Source of the DNA: Tetraselmis striata
Lineage: Eukaryota > Chlorophyta > Chlorodendrophyceae > Chlorodendrales > Chlorodendraceae
NCBI GenBank assembly: GCA_006384855.1
Contig: VCJN01000570.1
Span: forward strand, 62,001 to 126,000
Direction of reading: 5' to 3'
DNA: 64,000 nucleotides
The notes under the pieces are model-generated. The model made no database searches. It worked only from the letters and a program-made list of their open reading frames with translations, and had not been told where the DNA came from. Shown here in pieces: positions 34,306 through 46,351 of this stretch; positions within the stretch are counted from its first letter, which is position 1, and every line of letters starts with the position of its first letter. The translations under genes were made by a program, and so were the position numbers.

Positions 34306-35562
34306 GGTGTGCGCGAACACTCTACTCATGCCTGGACAGGCAACGACTTAGTATTGGACCATAAAATACTCCATCATAGTCAATTATTATATTATTCATA
34401 ACAGGACGAAAACAGCGGACGAATCGAGACTACATAAGGCTTGTCCCATTTCGTCCTAAATGGCATATGTCAATGCCCCGGACGCTCGCAGTCGCTGCTA
34501 CCCGTATACGATTCGTACCAGGTACTCGCCATCCCGTCGCAGCGCTCTCAACTACTGCGCACCGCGATCAGCACCGACTCCGTGCCTAGGGTTGCGTCCA
34601 ACTCCAATAGCAGCGTTGTGTTCAGCATCGCCTCCTGAGTGAGCTTCCGCCTGGCACTGTTCCGGGCGAGGAGAAATCTTCCCGTGGAGAAGTCTGTGGA
34701 AGTCCCCGTGCGGCGGCGACTAGCAGCAACGGACGACGCGCGCGGTGCCCCCGCTACTGGACGGGTATTTCAGTCGAATAAGAACCAGAGGATGTTTCCA
34801 GAGCAGGCAGCCAGCGCGCCGTCACCTCGACGGTCCAGGGACCAAAATGACGCAGCGGGCTCGCACAGTGTAGATGTCGCCTCCCCTGACATAGGCGTGG
34901 ATGTAACGGTGAGGACGAGTAAGGGGCAGCAGCCAGCAACAGGTACCGTACCCGTGGAAACAGCTGATAGTCAGATAGTGCATGCTGCTGCTCATCCGCC
35001 CCACCTTGAACGAGTACGGGTAGTCGCTACCCGTACACGCTCGAACGGCGGATAGCAACCACCCGCGCTGTCAGCGGTGAGGATAGCCAAGCCGCTGCAC
35101 GGGGTCCATGATGGCCCAGACGGACTCGCTACTTGGGATAGATGTCCTGATAGTCGGACGACTACAGGTAGCAGCCGCCGGGCCGCCGGGGGGCGGTGCC
35201 GCGTACTGGTACCTATGTCGTAGTCTCCTGCTTCCGTTATTATTTCGTACCGGTAGGACATAACCTGTTTCTTGTCGCACCACTGTCCGGCGGGGCGCGG
35301 TTCGACTCTTGGTCACGGAATTCGGCACAGCAGCAACTGCCACGTCCTGCTTCTCTCATCCTTTCGCTCTGATCCGAGGGAGCGCCGCAACCCGTCCTCG
35401 AACACCCCCCCCCCCCCCCCCCCCCCACCTCCCTTGTGCGACAGCCCTGTCCGCCTGTCGGCTATCTCCGTTATGACCGTCCCAGTCGAATATGTTGAGC
35501 TATGTATGGTTTTCGCCTGGTCTGTTTTTTTAACTCCTTTTTTTGCTCTGGTATCTGCAGAG
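34306..35562. other. Upstream region of TRP channel gene
   Basis: Open frame 34639-35055 (138 codons, Arg/Ser/Ala-rich) has no domain and could be a 5' exon or noise. A perfect 10-bp hairpin lies at 35014-35036. A C22 run lies at 35405-35426. A pyrimidine-rich tract ending CTGCAG at 35556-35561 looks like a 3' splice site just before the chosen ATG, so the channel gene probably has a 5' UTR intron. Confidence 0.45.
35405..35426. repeat. C22 homopolymer
   Basis: Uninterrupted C run 140 bp upstream of the TRP start codon. Confidence 0.9.
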
Positions 35563-38500
35563 ATGACGCGCTCCAGCAGGAGTGCAGCGTTATCTCCTGC
35601 GAAGTCACCGAAACGCGCCGAGGTGGAGGCGTCGCAGAGCAGGCTAAGGCAAATCAAGACGAGAACCACGCAGGCTGCAGACACAACAGAACAGGTGGTG
35701 GGAGTTCGACGCTCCAAGAGTGCAGCGCCACCTGGAGGGTTGTCTCCTGTGCTCGGCAGCCCGGAGAAGTCACCGACACGCGCCGAGGTGGAGGCGCCGC
35801 AGAGCAGGCTAAGGCAAATCAAGACGAGAACCACGCAGGCTGCAGACACAACCGAACAGGTGGTGGGAGTTCGACGCTCCAAGAGTGCAGCGCCACCTGG
35901 AGGGTTATCTCCTGTGCTCGGCAGCCCGGAGAAGTCGCCACAACGCGTGAGACTGGAGCCGCTGTGGAGTAGGCACGGGCAGAGCACGAGCCCGCACGCA
36001 CAGCCTGCAGGTACGGCGGAGACCGCCGTGGTTGCGCGCTCCAGGAACGAGGGGCCGACCAGGATGCTGAGGCCTACGGGCAAAGAGGCTTATGGCCGGG
36101 TGCTGGACAACACTTTCAGCCTTGAATCAGAGCGGCTGCTCTCGGAGCTATCGGCGGAGGGCAGGCAGGAAGACGAGTCGCTTTTCTCCCTGGCTGCTGC
36201 CAAGAACCTTGTCTGCATCACCAAGGAGAACGCATGGCAGAGCGAGAGGCGACACAGTCAACTGGCCACGCTGTTCAGCCGTGGGCGCAGGGTGATGTCA
36301 GCTGCCAGCCACTTTGTGGACGACGAAGAGGACAGCCCGATTGACAAGCAGTCTGTCCAGCACCAGTCCGAGCCGCCATGGAACATCATCTGCAATCAGG
36401 GCAAATCCGTGAAGGATATCCAGGAGTTCATTGAGGCTACGCCTGAAGCCATTCACACAGATTCTGGCTTTGCCAGGGACGCCGCCGGCGCAACTGTGCT
36501 GCACATTGCTGTCCTCAACAGCAGGCTGGATATGGTGAGGTACTTCATGGAGAAGTACGGCGCGGAGCTTATCAAGCTGGTGAGTGCCGCTCGCTACTTG
36601 CCACACGGCAGGTACCTATCATTTTATGGACAGGCTGAATGAGTTGGTGCTGGATGTGCGGCCAGGGCTATGACTCGTGGGGAAACGAACTGGGGGGTTT
36701 CTACGGCGAGACTGCGCTCCACATGGTCATTGCCAAGTGGGGCCAGGAGCTGACGCGGCTGCAAGAGGTGGACAGCGCTACTCAGCAGGCGCAGATCTTG
36801 CAGAAGGTGCAGGAGTGGCGTGACGTGATGACCCAGATGATAAACACTGTGCCAGGGCTGCTCCAGGCTCGTGCCATCGGCCACTTTTTCCAGCAGGGAG
36901 GCGACTGCTACTACGGGGAGCTGCCGCTGCTGTGGGCCACGAGCTTTGGCCATCCAGAGATCGTGGAAATGCTGCTCAGTGGAGAGGAGCTGGTGGCGCA
37001 TGCAGACCTGGTGAACGACCATGACCAGCATGGCAACACTGCGCTCCATATGACAGTCGTACACAGCCTGCCCGGCATGTACTCGCTCTTGCTGGACAAG
37101 CTGAGGCGGTATGGGCAGAAGGAGGGCTGCATCAGGGCAGAGCTCTGCCTGCGGGCTATACTCGCTCCCCAGAACGTGGATGGGCTGTCTCCGCTCACAT
37201 TGGCTGTCAGCCACAACGACTCCACGATGTTCCAGCACATTTGCAGTCATGAACGCGTGGAACTGTGGACCTTCGGACCGGTGACGTGCTGCATGATTCC
37301 TCTGGTGAGTTACGCAGCTCCATTTGCAGTTGTCTGTCACCAGCTGACTCGTACGACTGCAAACATTGGCGCTGTCTGACCTCTGATTCCCCGCCTTCTC
37401 CGGCTGTCCCCTCGCAGGATGAGATCGACCTGTACTGCTCCTTGAGCTACCAGACCGAGCATCAGCGCAGTGACCCACTTGTCTGCTCGGCGCTGGCAGT
37501 TGCAAGCCAGCAGGGACACGCAGAAATCCTGGAGCACGTACGCCCATACTTGCTTGCAATGCTCGGCGGGCAGCTGCCTTTGAGCGTCCCACGAGCCGCG
37601 CTTCATTGGCGCATACTAATTATGCGCGTTCCAATTCTTGCAGGCCTTCATCAATAAGATGCTGCAGGAGAAGTGGAAGAAGAGCGCAGTCATCCACTTC
37701 TACGTCACGGCCGCAGCCTACTTTGCACTCATGTTGACGCTGTCCGTGCTCGTAGCACATCACGCACAGCAGAGGCATGGTCCCCTGACGACACTGCTGG
37801 AGTATGTCATTCTGGCTGGTGCCACCGCTTTTGGTGCACTCGACCTGTACGACCGCTTTCGTTTTGTCTACGTGGAGTGCAACCACTACCGCTGGGTCCA
37901 CACGCGCTGGGCGGGGACAGGATCAAAGTCAAGAAAGCTGACTCGTGCTACAGGTCTTACCGCATCGCGCACCAGGCACGACAGCTTTCTTGCATATGGC
38001 ATGCACAAGCTCCAGACCATGTCCCTGAAGGAGCCATTCACAATGTGCAAACATCTGAGTGGTCTCCTGGAGCTCAGCCTCTGGTGCTTCATCGTCTGCA
38101 TGTGGACGCATGTTCTGTATGGCCGTGGGTCAGCCAACAACCTGGAGAGGACCCTCCCACTGGCTATGGCGGCGCTCTTTGGCTGGGTCTACATGTTGTA
38201 CTTCGCTCGTGGCTGGCAGGGGCTAGGCCACCTGGTGGTGACAATTGGCTACATGACAACCGACGTATTCAAATTCATGTTGATCTACACAGTGATCTCC
38301 ATTGCTTACGCCGAGGCACTTCTACTTTTGATCCGGGAGGTAGGTGAAGCCCTTGATGGTTGACCACACTTGCACCATGCGCCACCTTGGCAATATGCCT
38401 GCCAATGTCTCACTCCTCAAAGTGTGTTACATGTTACATGCACTGAATAATCCGGTCCCCTCGCCGCTTCTCGCAGGAATGCATGGAGGGTGAGGCATGC

Positions 38501-39502
38501 CCCTGTCAAGTGTCAGAGGACGGCGGGGGATGCACCCTGTGGTTTGCTTGGCTGTCGCTCTTAAGCTTCAGCATCGGTGCTGTCAGCGAGGAATATTTCT
38601 ACACAATCAAGACCCCCATCTACCTGACGTTCAGCATCATCTCCAATGTTCTCATGCTAAACCTTCTCATTGCGCTGATGAACAACACCTTCGAAGACGT
38701 GTCCCGGGAGGCGGACAAGATCTGGATGCGCCAGTGGGCTCACTACATTCTCCGTGTCGAGCGCCGCATGCCACGGAGTTGGCAACGCAAACTGCGCCTG
38801 GGCATGCCTGATCAGGACACCCGTGTGCGGCGGCATTTCGCCAAGCAGCTGTACATGCAAGGTCTTGTGCACCAAGGGCAGAGACCAGAGGACATTATCG
38901 CATCGGGCTCCCTGCTGAAGCGGGCAGTAGACTCCAACCTGTTCAGTATCAATGCGGACGTCTCTCTGCCTGAGCTACTGAAGGAGCCTGAGCGGTATCA
39001 GTATGTGTGGTATGAGGTGAGGAGGCTCCCACGATGTTCTCTTCGGAGTGCTGTGTGTCTGTGTCTGTGCACTTCCAACACAATTCTGTTGCGTCCAAAT
39101 GGGCGGCCGAGCACCGTGTTGGCGCCTTCATGGGTTTTTATCCGCCATTGTACCAGCATTGATGTTAATGTGTATCCAATGCAGACCACCCAGGTTGGAA
39201 GATTGGATACATCAACAGCCGAAGCGTCAACAGAGGCTCCCGTTGACCTTGTTGGAGATGACTCCAAGCCCAGCGTGAGCAAAGGCAAGCAGGGTTTGTT
39301 CAAGCCAGGTCATTCCAGACAAGGGCGCCGAGAATATGCTTTGGACAACACCAACGGGACGCCCGCCTCAGTGTTTGAGGCGTTTGGAGGTAGCAGAGAT
39401 CCCTCGGTCTACTTTGAGAGAGTGCCAAGCATGGTACCCAGGCTGCCAAGCAGGGAGCTTGCAAAGGTCGTGACGTTTAAAAAACCAAGCCGGGTGCCGT
39501 AG
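35563..39502 (+). CDS. TRP-family cation channel with ankyrin repeats, six exons
   Basis: Predicted tetrameric plasma- or ciliary-membrane cation channel, about 1109 residues. Exons: 35563-36579, 36666-37304, 37418-37537, 37644-38339, 38477-39016 and 39185-39502, all phase 0; the exon 2 start is the least certain. The N-terminus (to ~residue 280) is basic, Ser-rich and carries a 55-residue tandem repeat. Next come about six ankyrin repeats (GATVLHIAVLNSRLDMVRYF, YGETALHMVIA, LLWATSFGHPEIVEMLL, HGNTALHMTVV, LSPLTLAVSHND). Then six membrane segments follow, starting at VTAAAYFALMLTLSVLVAH (~605). The pore loop lies in exon 5, S6 is SIISNVLMLNLLIALMNNTF, and a TRP box follows (IWMRQWAHYI). The layout is TRPV-like. 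The C-terminal ~100 residues are unconserved. Selectivity and stimulus cannot be inferred. Confidence 0.9.
35605..35934 (+). repeat. Intragenic 165-bp tandem duplication
   Basis: Two nearly identical 165-bp units inside TRP exon 1, each encoding 55 residues (KSP..RAEVEA ... GLSPVLGSPE), followed by the first residues of a third, diverged unit. The length is a multiple of three, so the frame is kept. Each unit has several SP or basic-Ser sites that could be phosphorylated (inference). Confidence 0.9.
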
Positions 39503-41100
39503 GTTTCAAAAGCGATTTTATTACGTGACAATGTGTACTTAGCTACAATGCTTTTAAATCTACACCTGCTCAATCTAGAATGCATGCGTCACGATTGTAC
39601 CTGGCGCGACAGCGGAGCTTCGCCAATTATAAAGGTGCAGAGTACCCGAAGGCGCTGCTCACCTTGTCATCCGCACATATTTATATATCTTGCCGGTCAT
39701 GTGTTCAGCGCGATATTTCGCTCCGGCATCATTCTATTGACGTGCATCAATTATTGCCCCCGTCATCCAATGTGCGCTGTGCTTCATATTTCTTGTGCCG
39801 GCACTATTGCTGTGCAGTGTGTGCCGCTGATGCATACAACAAGCGAACAACGCCATAATAACACTGTGCACTATGAACCTGCAGTAGTCTCAGACATCAT
39901 CTCCAACTGCGCAGCCTGCCAATGGACGTACCAACTGCTTGGTGCAATGATGAGAGAACATAAGCACAACACTTCATCACCTGAATTTCGGACAAACTGA
40001 TCCTACCATATTAGGGATACCCGTCCTAGTGGAGGTGTAATGCGAACAAGCAGTCTTGGCAATATGTTATTACGAGTCTTGCTTCAGGGCAAGGTCCTAC
40101 ACTCGCACTGCCAGATGGTGCTGTGTGATGGCACAGTGAATTACGGTGGAAGAAACGATGCAGAACTATTGCCGCTACATCGGCGGTTGACGAACAGCCT
40201 GATAGAACGTATTTTAACACTTGCTACAAGTACAAAGGACTGGTAGTAGAACCAGTGCCGTTATTTTCATCATCATTGTCCCGCACATTATTGTCAAAGT
40301 TGTATTGTATTACTGTCAGTATTGTGTTGTGCCATTATTGTCAGTTGCCATCATTGTCTCATTGACTCCGCACGCACGGTCGGCTGCGAAGTTCACTTAA
40401 ACATTTCAAATATTCCAACGTCGTCAAATGACCGTGCGTGACAAGAAGCGTTGAGGATTATAATTCATGTTGAATTCGTCTTTTCCGGTACTACACAACT
40501 ATCACGGAGCGTCCCCATCAGGGCTTCTGGTCAAAAAACCCTATCCGGGCTTCCGGTATTAATATTTAACTGGATTGCTGCCCAAAAAACGATTAATATA
40601 TACGTCCTTGAAAGGCCGTATAGCGACTAGTGGTATATTATCCATAGAGAGGCTGCAAACATTTCAGCCCTGCCTAATGGTGCCAGTCCTGTCGTCCAGG
40701 GGCGGCGAAAAAAAACTTCAATAAAGGGAGGTAGGCCAGGGGGATTAGCCGAAAAGTGCGCAGACTTACATGGAAAGGGCGAGGGGGGGGGGGGGGGGGG
40801 GGGGGCTTGCGGCAAGAGAGCGACAGAAAGGGGAGGGAGGATGGGTTGTGCAGGTAGGAGGCCATCACAAAACCAAGAGAATGGTTCCGTCTAGCGGACG
40901 ATGGTTATTTTATAAGATTCGGGTGCTGGAGTGACCGATGTTTTCTGCCGAGTGCGGCACGCGCAAAGCAATGCCGTGCCGCGGCATTACTGCCAAAGTA
41001 CCAAGACGGCCCATGCAGGCGTGCATTGCTTTCTGACCGCCAAGTCAAATTGATGTGGCGGAGAGGACGCGGGCAGCCGGTGGCGGCACCCGCATACCCT
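39503..41100. other. Intergenic 3' of TRP gene
   Basis: No gene recognised. It contains a degenerate CATTATTGTC-type repeat at about 40265-40370 and a G22 run at 40784-40805. Two short similar blocks (AAAGGGAGGTAGGC near 40726 and 41157) also occur. Confidence 0.45.
40784..40805. repeat. G22 homopolymer
   Basis: Uninterrupted G run in intergenic DNA. Confidence 0.9.
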
Positions 41101-43372
41101 AGGTTTAGGGTAGGGAAAGGAAACCCCAAGAACACGACCGCTCTAAACATTTATTCAAAGGGAGGTAGGCAAGGGAGGTTAGCCACCTCCGTCTTCATGA
41201 CTGCGGAGGGGGCGGTACGGCGCCCGATGGAGCTAGGTCACTGCCGAGAAGGCTATGGAGGGCCACCGCGAGAGGAAGCCAGCCGAACAAAGGCGCGGCA
41301 GGGCGGGTAGGAAGTATAGCCGGGTCGATGTATGTATGTAGTCGTTGATTACAACAGAATTGCGGGCCCAACCGCCCCAGTGGGGGATTTGTCCAAACTT
41401 TAAGGTACCTTTAAGGTACGCCGCCTGCGTTTGAGCCCTTCCGTGAGGAGTGCGATGTCCACACAAAACCTTCGGGGGGCGGGGGGGGGGGGGGGGGGGG
41501 GGGCTGCTCGATTGATGCGGCCGACGGCACATTTGAGCCAGTCGCCAGGGATAGCGGCGTTCCATGTGAGGGGTGGGGTGGCACCGTCGCCGGGGAGCGT
41601 CCGGAATCGGCCAGGTTGCTTGCTTGGCGGAGGAGAAATCCCGGAATGCGGCGTCGCGGTCGTCGGTGCCGAAGCGGCGCATGAGGGCTGTCGAAACGGG
41701 CACGGCGGTAGCAAGGATTTTAAATAGTAGGTGCTTGAACCTGTCTCGACGCTTGCGATGACCCACCTTTTCACGGTTGACGACGCGAAGAGGGTGACGT
41801 TGTGGGCTTCGACGGCCATGTCGTAAGCCGGCAGGAGACGCTAGACTGACCACGGGAGTAGAACATGGACGTCGAACATGCGGCCGCACCGGCGCGAAGG
41901 ATGTTGCCGTAGTCGGTGATAGAGGTTGTAAGGGCAACAAGCTCGTCGAGGAGGTCGGTGATGACATCGCAGGGGGGCGCACGGGGACAAGTGTAGCACG
42001 AAGATGATGCCATGAAGGTAGAATGATATAGCCGCTGACCTCGTAGTGGGCGTTGCGCGAGTACCTAGCTCGACAGACCGCGCGCGCGAGGGCGCTATTC
42101 GAGCGGCGGGCAAAGGGTGTTAGCGCGGCAGGTCGAGATGAGCGCGCCATAAAGGGGGAGTCGGTGTAGACTCGTGATGTAGAAGGACAAACTGAAGCTG
42201 AGTCAACCCCTCCAGCTTCAGTCTGAGGGGTTGACTGAGACGACGGTAGGAAAAGGACGACGACCCATGTAGGGGGGTCCGTAGTGAGGGAGTCCCGCTC
42301 GTGCCGACAACTCCGGTGCATTATTGTTGCTTGGAAGGCACGCCCGGAGGCATGTCCTCGAAACGATGTTGAATGGGGTTGGCACAGCGGAGCATCCGCC
42401 CATCATTCGGCCATGTTAGTCGTCGAGGCCTCGGCCTTCGTCTTACCCTTGCTAGAGTCCTTGACGGTGTCTCTGGCGAAGGTGATGGTTCGTGGAGCTG
42501 CCGTCTCGCGTGCCAGTCGCGCGGTCTTGAAGTTGTCGCGGTTGCTGCCGCTCTTGTCACGGTTGCGGTCGTTTTGATGATTGCCACTGCTGCCGAAGCG
42601 CTGGCCGGCCGACATCTTCGTGGCGCTCGCGTTGTAGACCCTCGTCGTTGTAGAGCGCAAGCACCTCAGTGAACTCAGGCGACCCCACGTTCTCGCTGCG
42701 CGCCGGGACGGGGGTAGCTCAAGCACACCATCGTAGAGGGCGAAGGTGTCGCCGTACGTTGTGCATTTGCTTTTGCGTGTTCCAGTGCTTGCAAAAGTAG
42801 GCCAAGCGGAACCGATGACCGTATTCGACGGCCTGCATATTGTGGACGACGGCCTCGAGCAGCTGATTAAACGCTGGTCTAATCACATCGGTGGCTCACG
42901 CCGCAGCTAGCAGCTTATGCAGCTCGATGGCAAGGCCGGCGATGTAGGCCCCGTAGCACGCGGCGTGGTAGTATTCGTCCGCTGCCGGCCGAGGACAGGG
43001 GATACCAAGCACGTACTCGAGCACGCGGTCGAGGGCGATGGGAAAGAGCCCCGGACGTCGCAAGCTGTCGGGAGGCATCCCATCTCGAAACTGCGGGCGG
43101 GGCAGTAGCGAGGGCGGTTTTCCAATCAAGGTAGTGGGGTGCACTTGAGGGAGCGAATGTCGCACATACATACGTTCTGGTCCTTACCACCGGCGCGGGA
43201 CCACGCCAAGTCGTTAGTTCCCGCCCGGAATGGCGTCCTCTTCGCCGGCGGCAGCCGGCGGCATAGGAGTCTCTTGGATAGCTGCGATGAAGCGGGAGAG
43301 TTGCTCTTGGGTGAACTGCTTCTTCCTCGCGTCTTCCGCCTCACGACGCGGGAGAGCTGCTCGCCTGCTTTT
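41100..43372 (-). mobile_element. Tyrosine-recombinase element 2 (gag-like + YR, broken)
   Basis: Minus-strand element without reverse transcriptase. The gag-like region (42403-43434) includes GLFPIALDRVLEYVLG and AACYGAYIAGLAIELHKLL, which align with GLFRLSTDPTNDYLKQ and GAHMAALFVALDELLPY of the 62.3-kb gag. The recombinase region (41320-42321) ends with the catalytic-domain motif HWGGWARNSVVINDYIH and has the upstream REKVGHRKRRDRFKHLL-type block. A G23 run (41481-41503) interrupts the recombinase frame. The lower end near 41100-41160 resembles the end motif of element 1 (GGTTTAGGGTAGGGAAAGGA, then AAACCCCAAGAAC). It is diverged from elements 1 and 3 and therefore a separate lineage. Confidence 0.65.
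42191..42235. promoter_or_regulatory. Two interleaved perfect inverted repeats
   Basis: Arms in order A (42191-42199), B (42202-42211), A' (42214-42222) and B' (42226-42235). A pairs with A' (9 bp, ACTGAAGCT/AGCTTCAGT) and B with B' (10 bp, GTCAACCCCT/AGGGGTTGAC). The two stems exclude each other, or could form part of a pseudoknot. They lie between the gag-like and recombinase regions of element 2. A role in expression or recombination is only inferred. Confidence 0.5.
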
Positions 43373-43505
43373 ATGTCTACTCGTGCTGGACCCCAAAAAG
43401 GGCGTAACGACAGGTGCCTAGTAACCCGTACCACTTAGCGGCAACGGTAGCCGGAAAAGCGGTTAGGGAAAGGAGGAAACCCCATAAGCAAGTTTAGAAC
43501 ATTTC
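43373..43505 (-). repeat. 133-bp direct end repeat of YR element 1, 3' copy
   Basis: Same length and orientation as 46352-46484, with about nine mismatches (93%). It contains ACCCCAAAAAGGGCG, CGACAGGTGCCTAGTAACCC and GGAAACCCCATAA. A third, inverted copy forms the left end of the element at 61959. Confidence 0.9.
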
Positions 43506-44730
43506 AAAGTTGAGTCTGGTTTTGCCAGTGATGAGCCAACATAGAGAGCGGTAGATTAACGGAGAAGGGGTAGCGCCATGTCACGAAGGGGGCACCGGAA
43601 AGGCCACCGCTGCGGAGTATTGCTGGACGTGGAAGTGGCGGAGGCGGGGCGCGATGTGACCGAAGAAGAACCACTTGCCAGGCGAAAAAGAACCACGTGC
43701 CATACATTGGGGTCGATGTAGTCCAAAACGACGTGGGAGTTGGTTGCCCACCCACCTTGGTAGCGGATGTGAGACAGTGGGACTCCGATGGCGCTAGCAC
43801 CTGATGTTGCATCTTTGCGAAGGCTGTGCAAACTCGAGAAAGTGCCGGTGAGAGGGGCAACACCCACGAGACGAACGGCCGTAGAGCGCCATTCCGACAT
43901 TGTAGCGGCAGCCCAAGACATTTGGAATGCTCGCTCGGGGTGACCGCCCAGAAGTTAGTTTCGGCCAAGGCAATAGGAGCCAGGGGGCAGACTGTACGTT
44001 GTCGACGACGCGGTGCGAGGGACGCGCAACGTGGGGGTGCTCCGACAATTGAATAAGCAGTACGCGTAGGTCGTTGGGGCCGCGCTGTCCGACGCGTCCC
44101 TTACTTCTCGCGGTACACATCATGTAGGGTGATGTTGTAGGCGTCGACGTGCACGTCCCGCACTCGGCATGACACGCTAGTAAGTCCTCCGTTGGCAAAG
44201 AACATGAAGTTGACAACCGAGGCCATGAGGGCTCGGAAGACGTAATGGTATTCGAGGGAGAGAGCAGATGCAATCAACTGGACCCGTTCAACAAAGTTGT
44301 AAGCGATATCAATAGGCAGAGGAACTCGCAAAGGGGCAGCCCCATGCGGCGTTGCCGTAGCGCAGCAAGCCACGACGCGCGGCGGTGAGGTACATGCTAT
44401 CCTTAGCTATCGGGTCGAGGTCGTGTAGCTCAAAGAACGTGTTGATTGCTGATAGGTAGGGCTGTAGTGACTTGGCTTCGATGTGACCCCTCTTACCAAT
44501 CCAAGCGACATACCGCACGACAAAAGCAATGGTCGCCTCCAGCGGACTGAAGTTCTCGGAGTCGTGGCAGAACTCTGCGAACCGAGACAGCCTGCTAGCG
44601 TAGCTCTTGAGTGTCTGAGCGGTGAGGGAGCTGGAGAGCAGTTCGAGGGTCCGGACCTAGCTCGTCTGAGCCGAACGCTTCATGCATGCGAGACCGGAGT
44701 GAAGCAGCCCCCGGGGCGACAGCTTCGCGG
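43506..44730 (-). pseudogene. Tyrosine recombinase of YR element 1
   Basis: Minus-strand recombinase of the DIRS-related kind. Core-binding domain: YVAWIGKRGHIEAKSLQPYL then SAINTFFELHDLDPIAKDS (about 44310-44480). Catalytic-domain start: SVVNFMFFANGGLTSVSCRV then HVDAYNITLHDVYREK (about 44101-44240). C-terminal motifs: SLHSLRKDATSGASAIGV and IRYQGGWATNSHVVLDYIDP (about 43690-43830), which carry the His-x-x-Arg and the catalytic Tyr. The parts lie in different frames and an in-frame stop occurs near 44650, so it is a pseudogene. The same core domain, still open, is encoded at 63660-64000. Confidence 0.85.
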
Positions 44731-45329
44731 GCTCGTCACTTATATAGGTATGGCGCTTGACCGACGGAGTAACATGGGGCCGGCTCATTGTAGCAAGGTA
44801 CTCGGCCGCGGCGGTTAGGTTGCCAACGGTTGGTCAATAGTAGTTGTTGGACGGATTGGTGACGGCACCGGTACGGGTCTGCGGGGCTAGGTTCATGTAA
44901 GAGGGCTGCCCGCGCGCCCATCGCGCTCGTAGCGGCTGTCACGCGCGTAACGTACACGCGCGAAAGTTGGTCGTTGCGAACCAGCCGTAACACGCAGGGT
45001 AACAACCGACGGACGCAATGATGACATGGTACGGGAGGCGGATGGTTGAGCCGCCATGTACATGTGTGCGGATGGTTGAGCCGCACTCGGTTGTGGTTGT
45101 AAGAAGCGCCGAACCTTCTAAAAGGGGTCTTAAAGAAGTCTGTAACGTGGGAGGGTCCGGTCCGGACCCATGACGCTCATCTCGCCGTTGAGCTACTAGG
45201 GTTCGCCGTGCAGCAGTCATCGAAAGGTGACCTCGCCATGCGCCAGCAATTCCGACGAAAGGCGCCCCACACCGTCACTCGTGCTCACCTTCGCGGCCAC
45301 GCCTGCGACCGCCGCCACGCCCACGTCCA

Positions 45330-46176
45330 AGCCCACGCCGCGGCGCGTCCAGCGAGCGTTGTTGTTGCCCGAGCAATAGCGGTAGCCTTCGCGCTGCTAG
45401 CGACGCCTCGAAGACACGGCGCTTGTAGTCATCAAGTCGCAATTATTCATCATGTCCCTAAAAATCGCAGAGCCTAGGTGCTCGGTAGCTGGCTGAAAAG
45501 CTGAGTCGGCAGTACGTCCAAAACACGTTGGTCACCGTGTACACACTTGATCTCATTAAGCCTCCGAAGGAAGGCTATACGAAAGCGAAACATCTTGTCG
45601 ATGGCCCCGGCGTGATTCATCCGAGCACGAGCGAGGTGGGGGTGAAGCCTTGATTAGCAGGAGGGACATATAGGGTAACAGCTCGTCGAGGGCCACGAAA
45701 AGAGCAGCCATGTAAGCTCCAAAACACGTCATCCAAAGGAACTCCTTGTGGGCAGGCAAAGGCCGGTCAGCCTGCTTGAGGTAGTCGTTCGTTAGGTCGG
45801 TGCTCACGGAGAAGAGCCCAAACACTCAGTTGACCGGTCGAACGGCCTCGTAATCAGGCTCTGCTCATTGCAGTAGCTCTGGCACCGCGAGGTAGTCGTC
45901 CTCGTCACTCACTACGGATTTTGCTCCGACACGGCCGCTCTGGGCTAGCACTAGCAAGTCGGGGGGCTATGCGGCTCCTCCGCTGCCTGTCGGTTGTCCC
46001 GCAACGCGCTGCCCGGAATCAGAGCCATGTGCTCCGCCTCCACCAACGACAAGGTCACGAGCCGTCAATAATTGAGCTACCGTTGTTGCAAGCTCGCGCA
46101 ACAATGTAGACTCGGCCTTCATGTCTGCTTGCAGCGATTCGAGCGTCAGCTCAACGACGGGGTCTTCTCCATCAAA
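45330..46176 (-). pseudogene. Gag-like ORF of YR element 1
   Basis: Minus strand. Starts near 46176 (MFDGEDPVVELTLESLQADM) and matches the ORF at 62254 along its length: STLLRELATTVAQL, LAQSGRVGAKS with SDEDDYLAVPEL, and TNDYLKQADRPLPAHKEFLW. Then comes GAYMAALFVALDELLPY, and finally a Gly/Arg-rich tail. Several stops and frameshifts are present. Function is inferred from position and the RG-rich tail; no nucleocapsid zinc knuckle was seen. Confidence 0.7.
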
Positions 46177-46351
46177 CATGGTAACGCACGGACGTACGGA
46201 TGAGAATCTCACACTGACACGGATGGTGAGCCGGGTGTGGTCTTGAACAACCTAGGGTGACCTTGCTTGCAACATGTTGCGAGACAATTAATCGCTGCTT
46301 TTCACGCAGAGAAACCGGAAGATGGCAGGCTCAATTGTTACGGCTGCTATT

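Noticed and set aside
35473-35562. Signal peptide-like start (MTVPVEYVELCMVFAWSVFL) in frame with the TRP exon
   Set aside because: The segment is pyrimidine-rich and ends in CTGCAG, so it reads better as intron plus acceptor. A signal peptide before cytosolic ankyrin repeats would make no sense.
42191-42235. Frameshift-stimulating pseudoknot
   Set aside because: Connecting loops of 2-3 nt cannot span 9-10 bp stems, and no slippery heptamer was found next to it; kept only as alternative hairpins.
45147-45165. Deletion of a C run from element 1
   Set aside because: The short form CCTCCC is the simpler ancestral state and expansion is seen elsewhere in the window; direction remains an inference.
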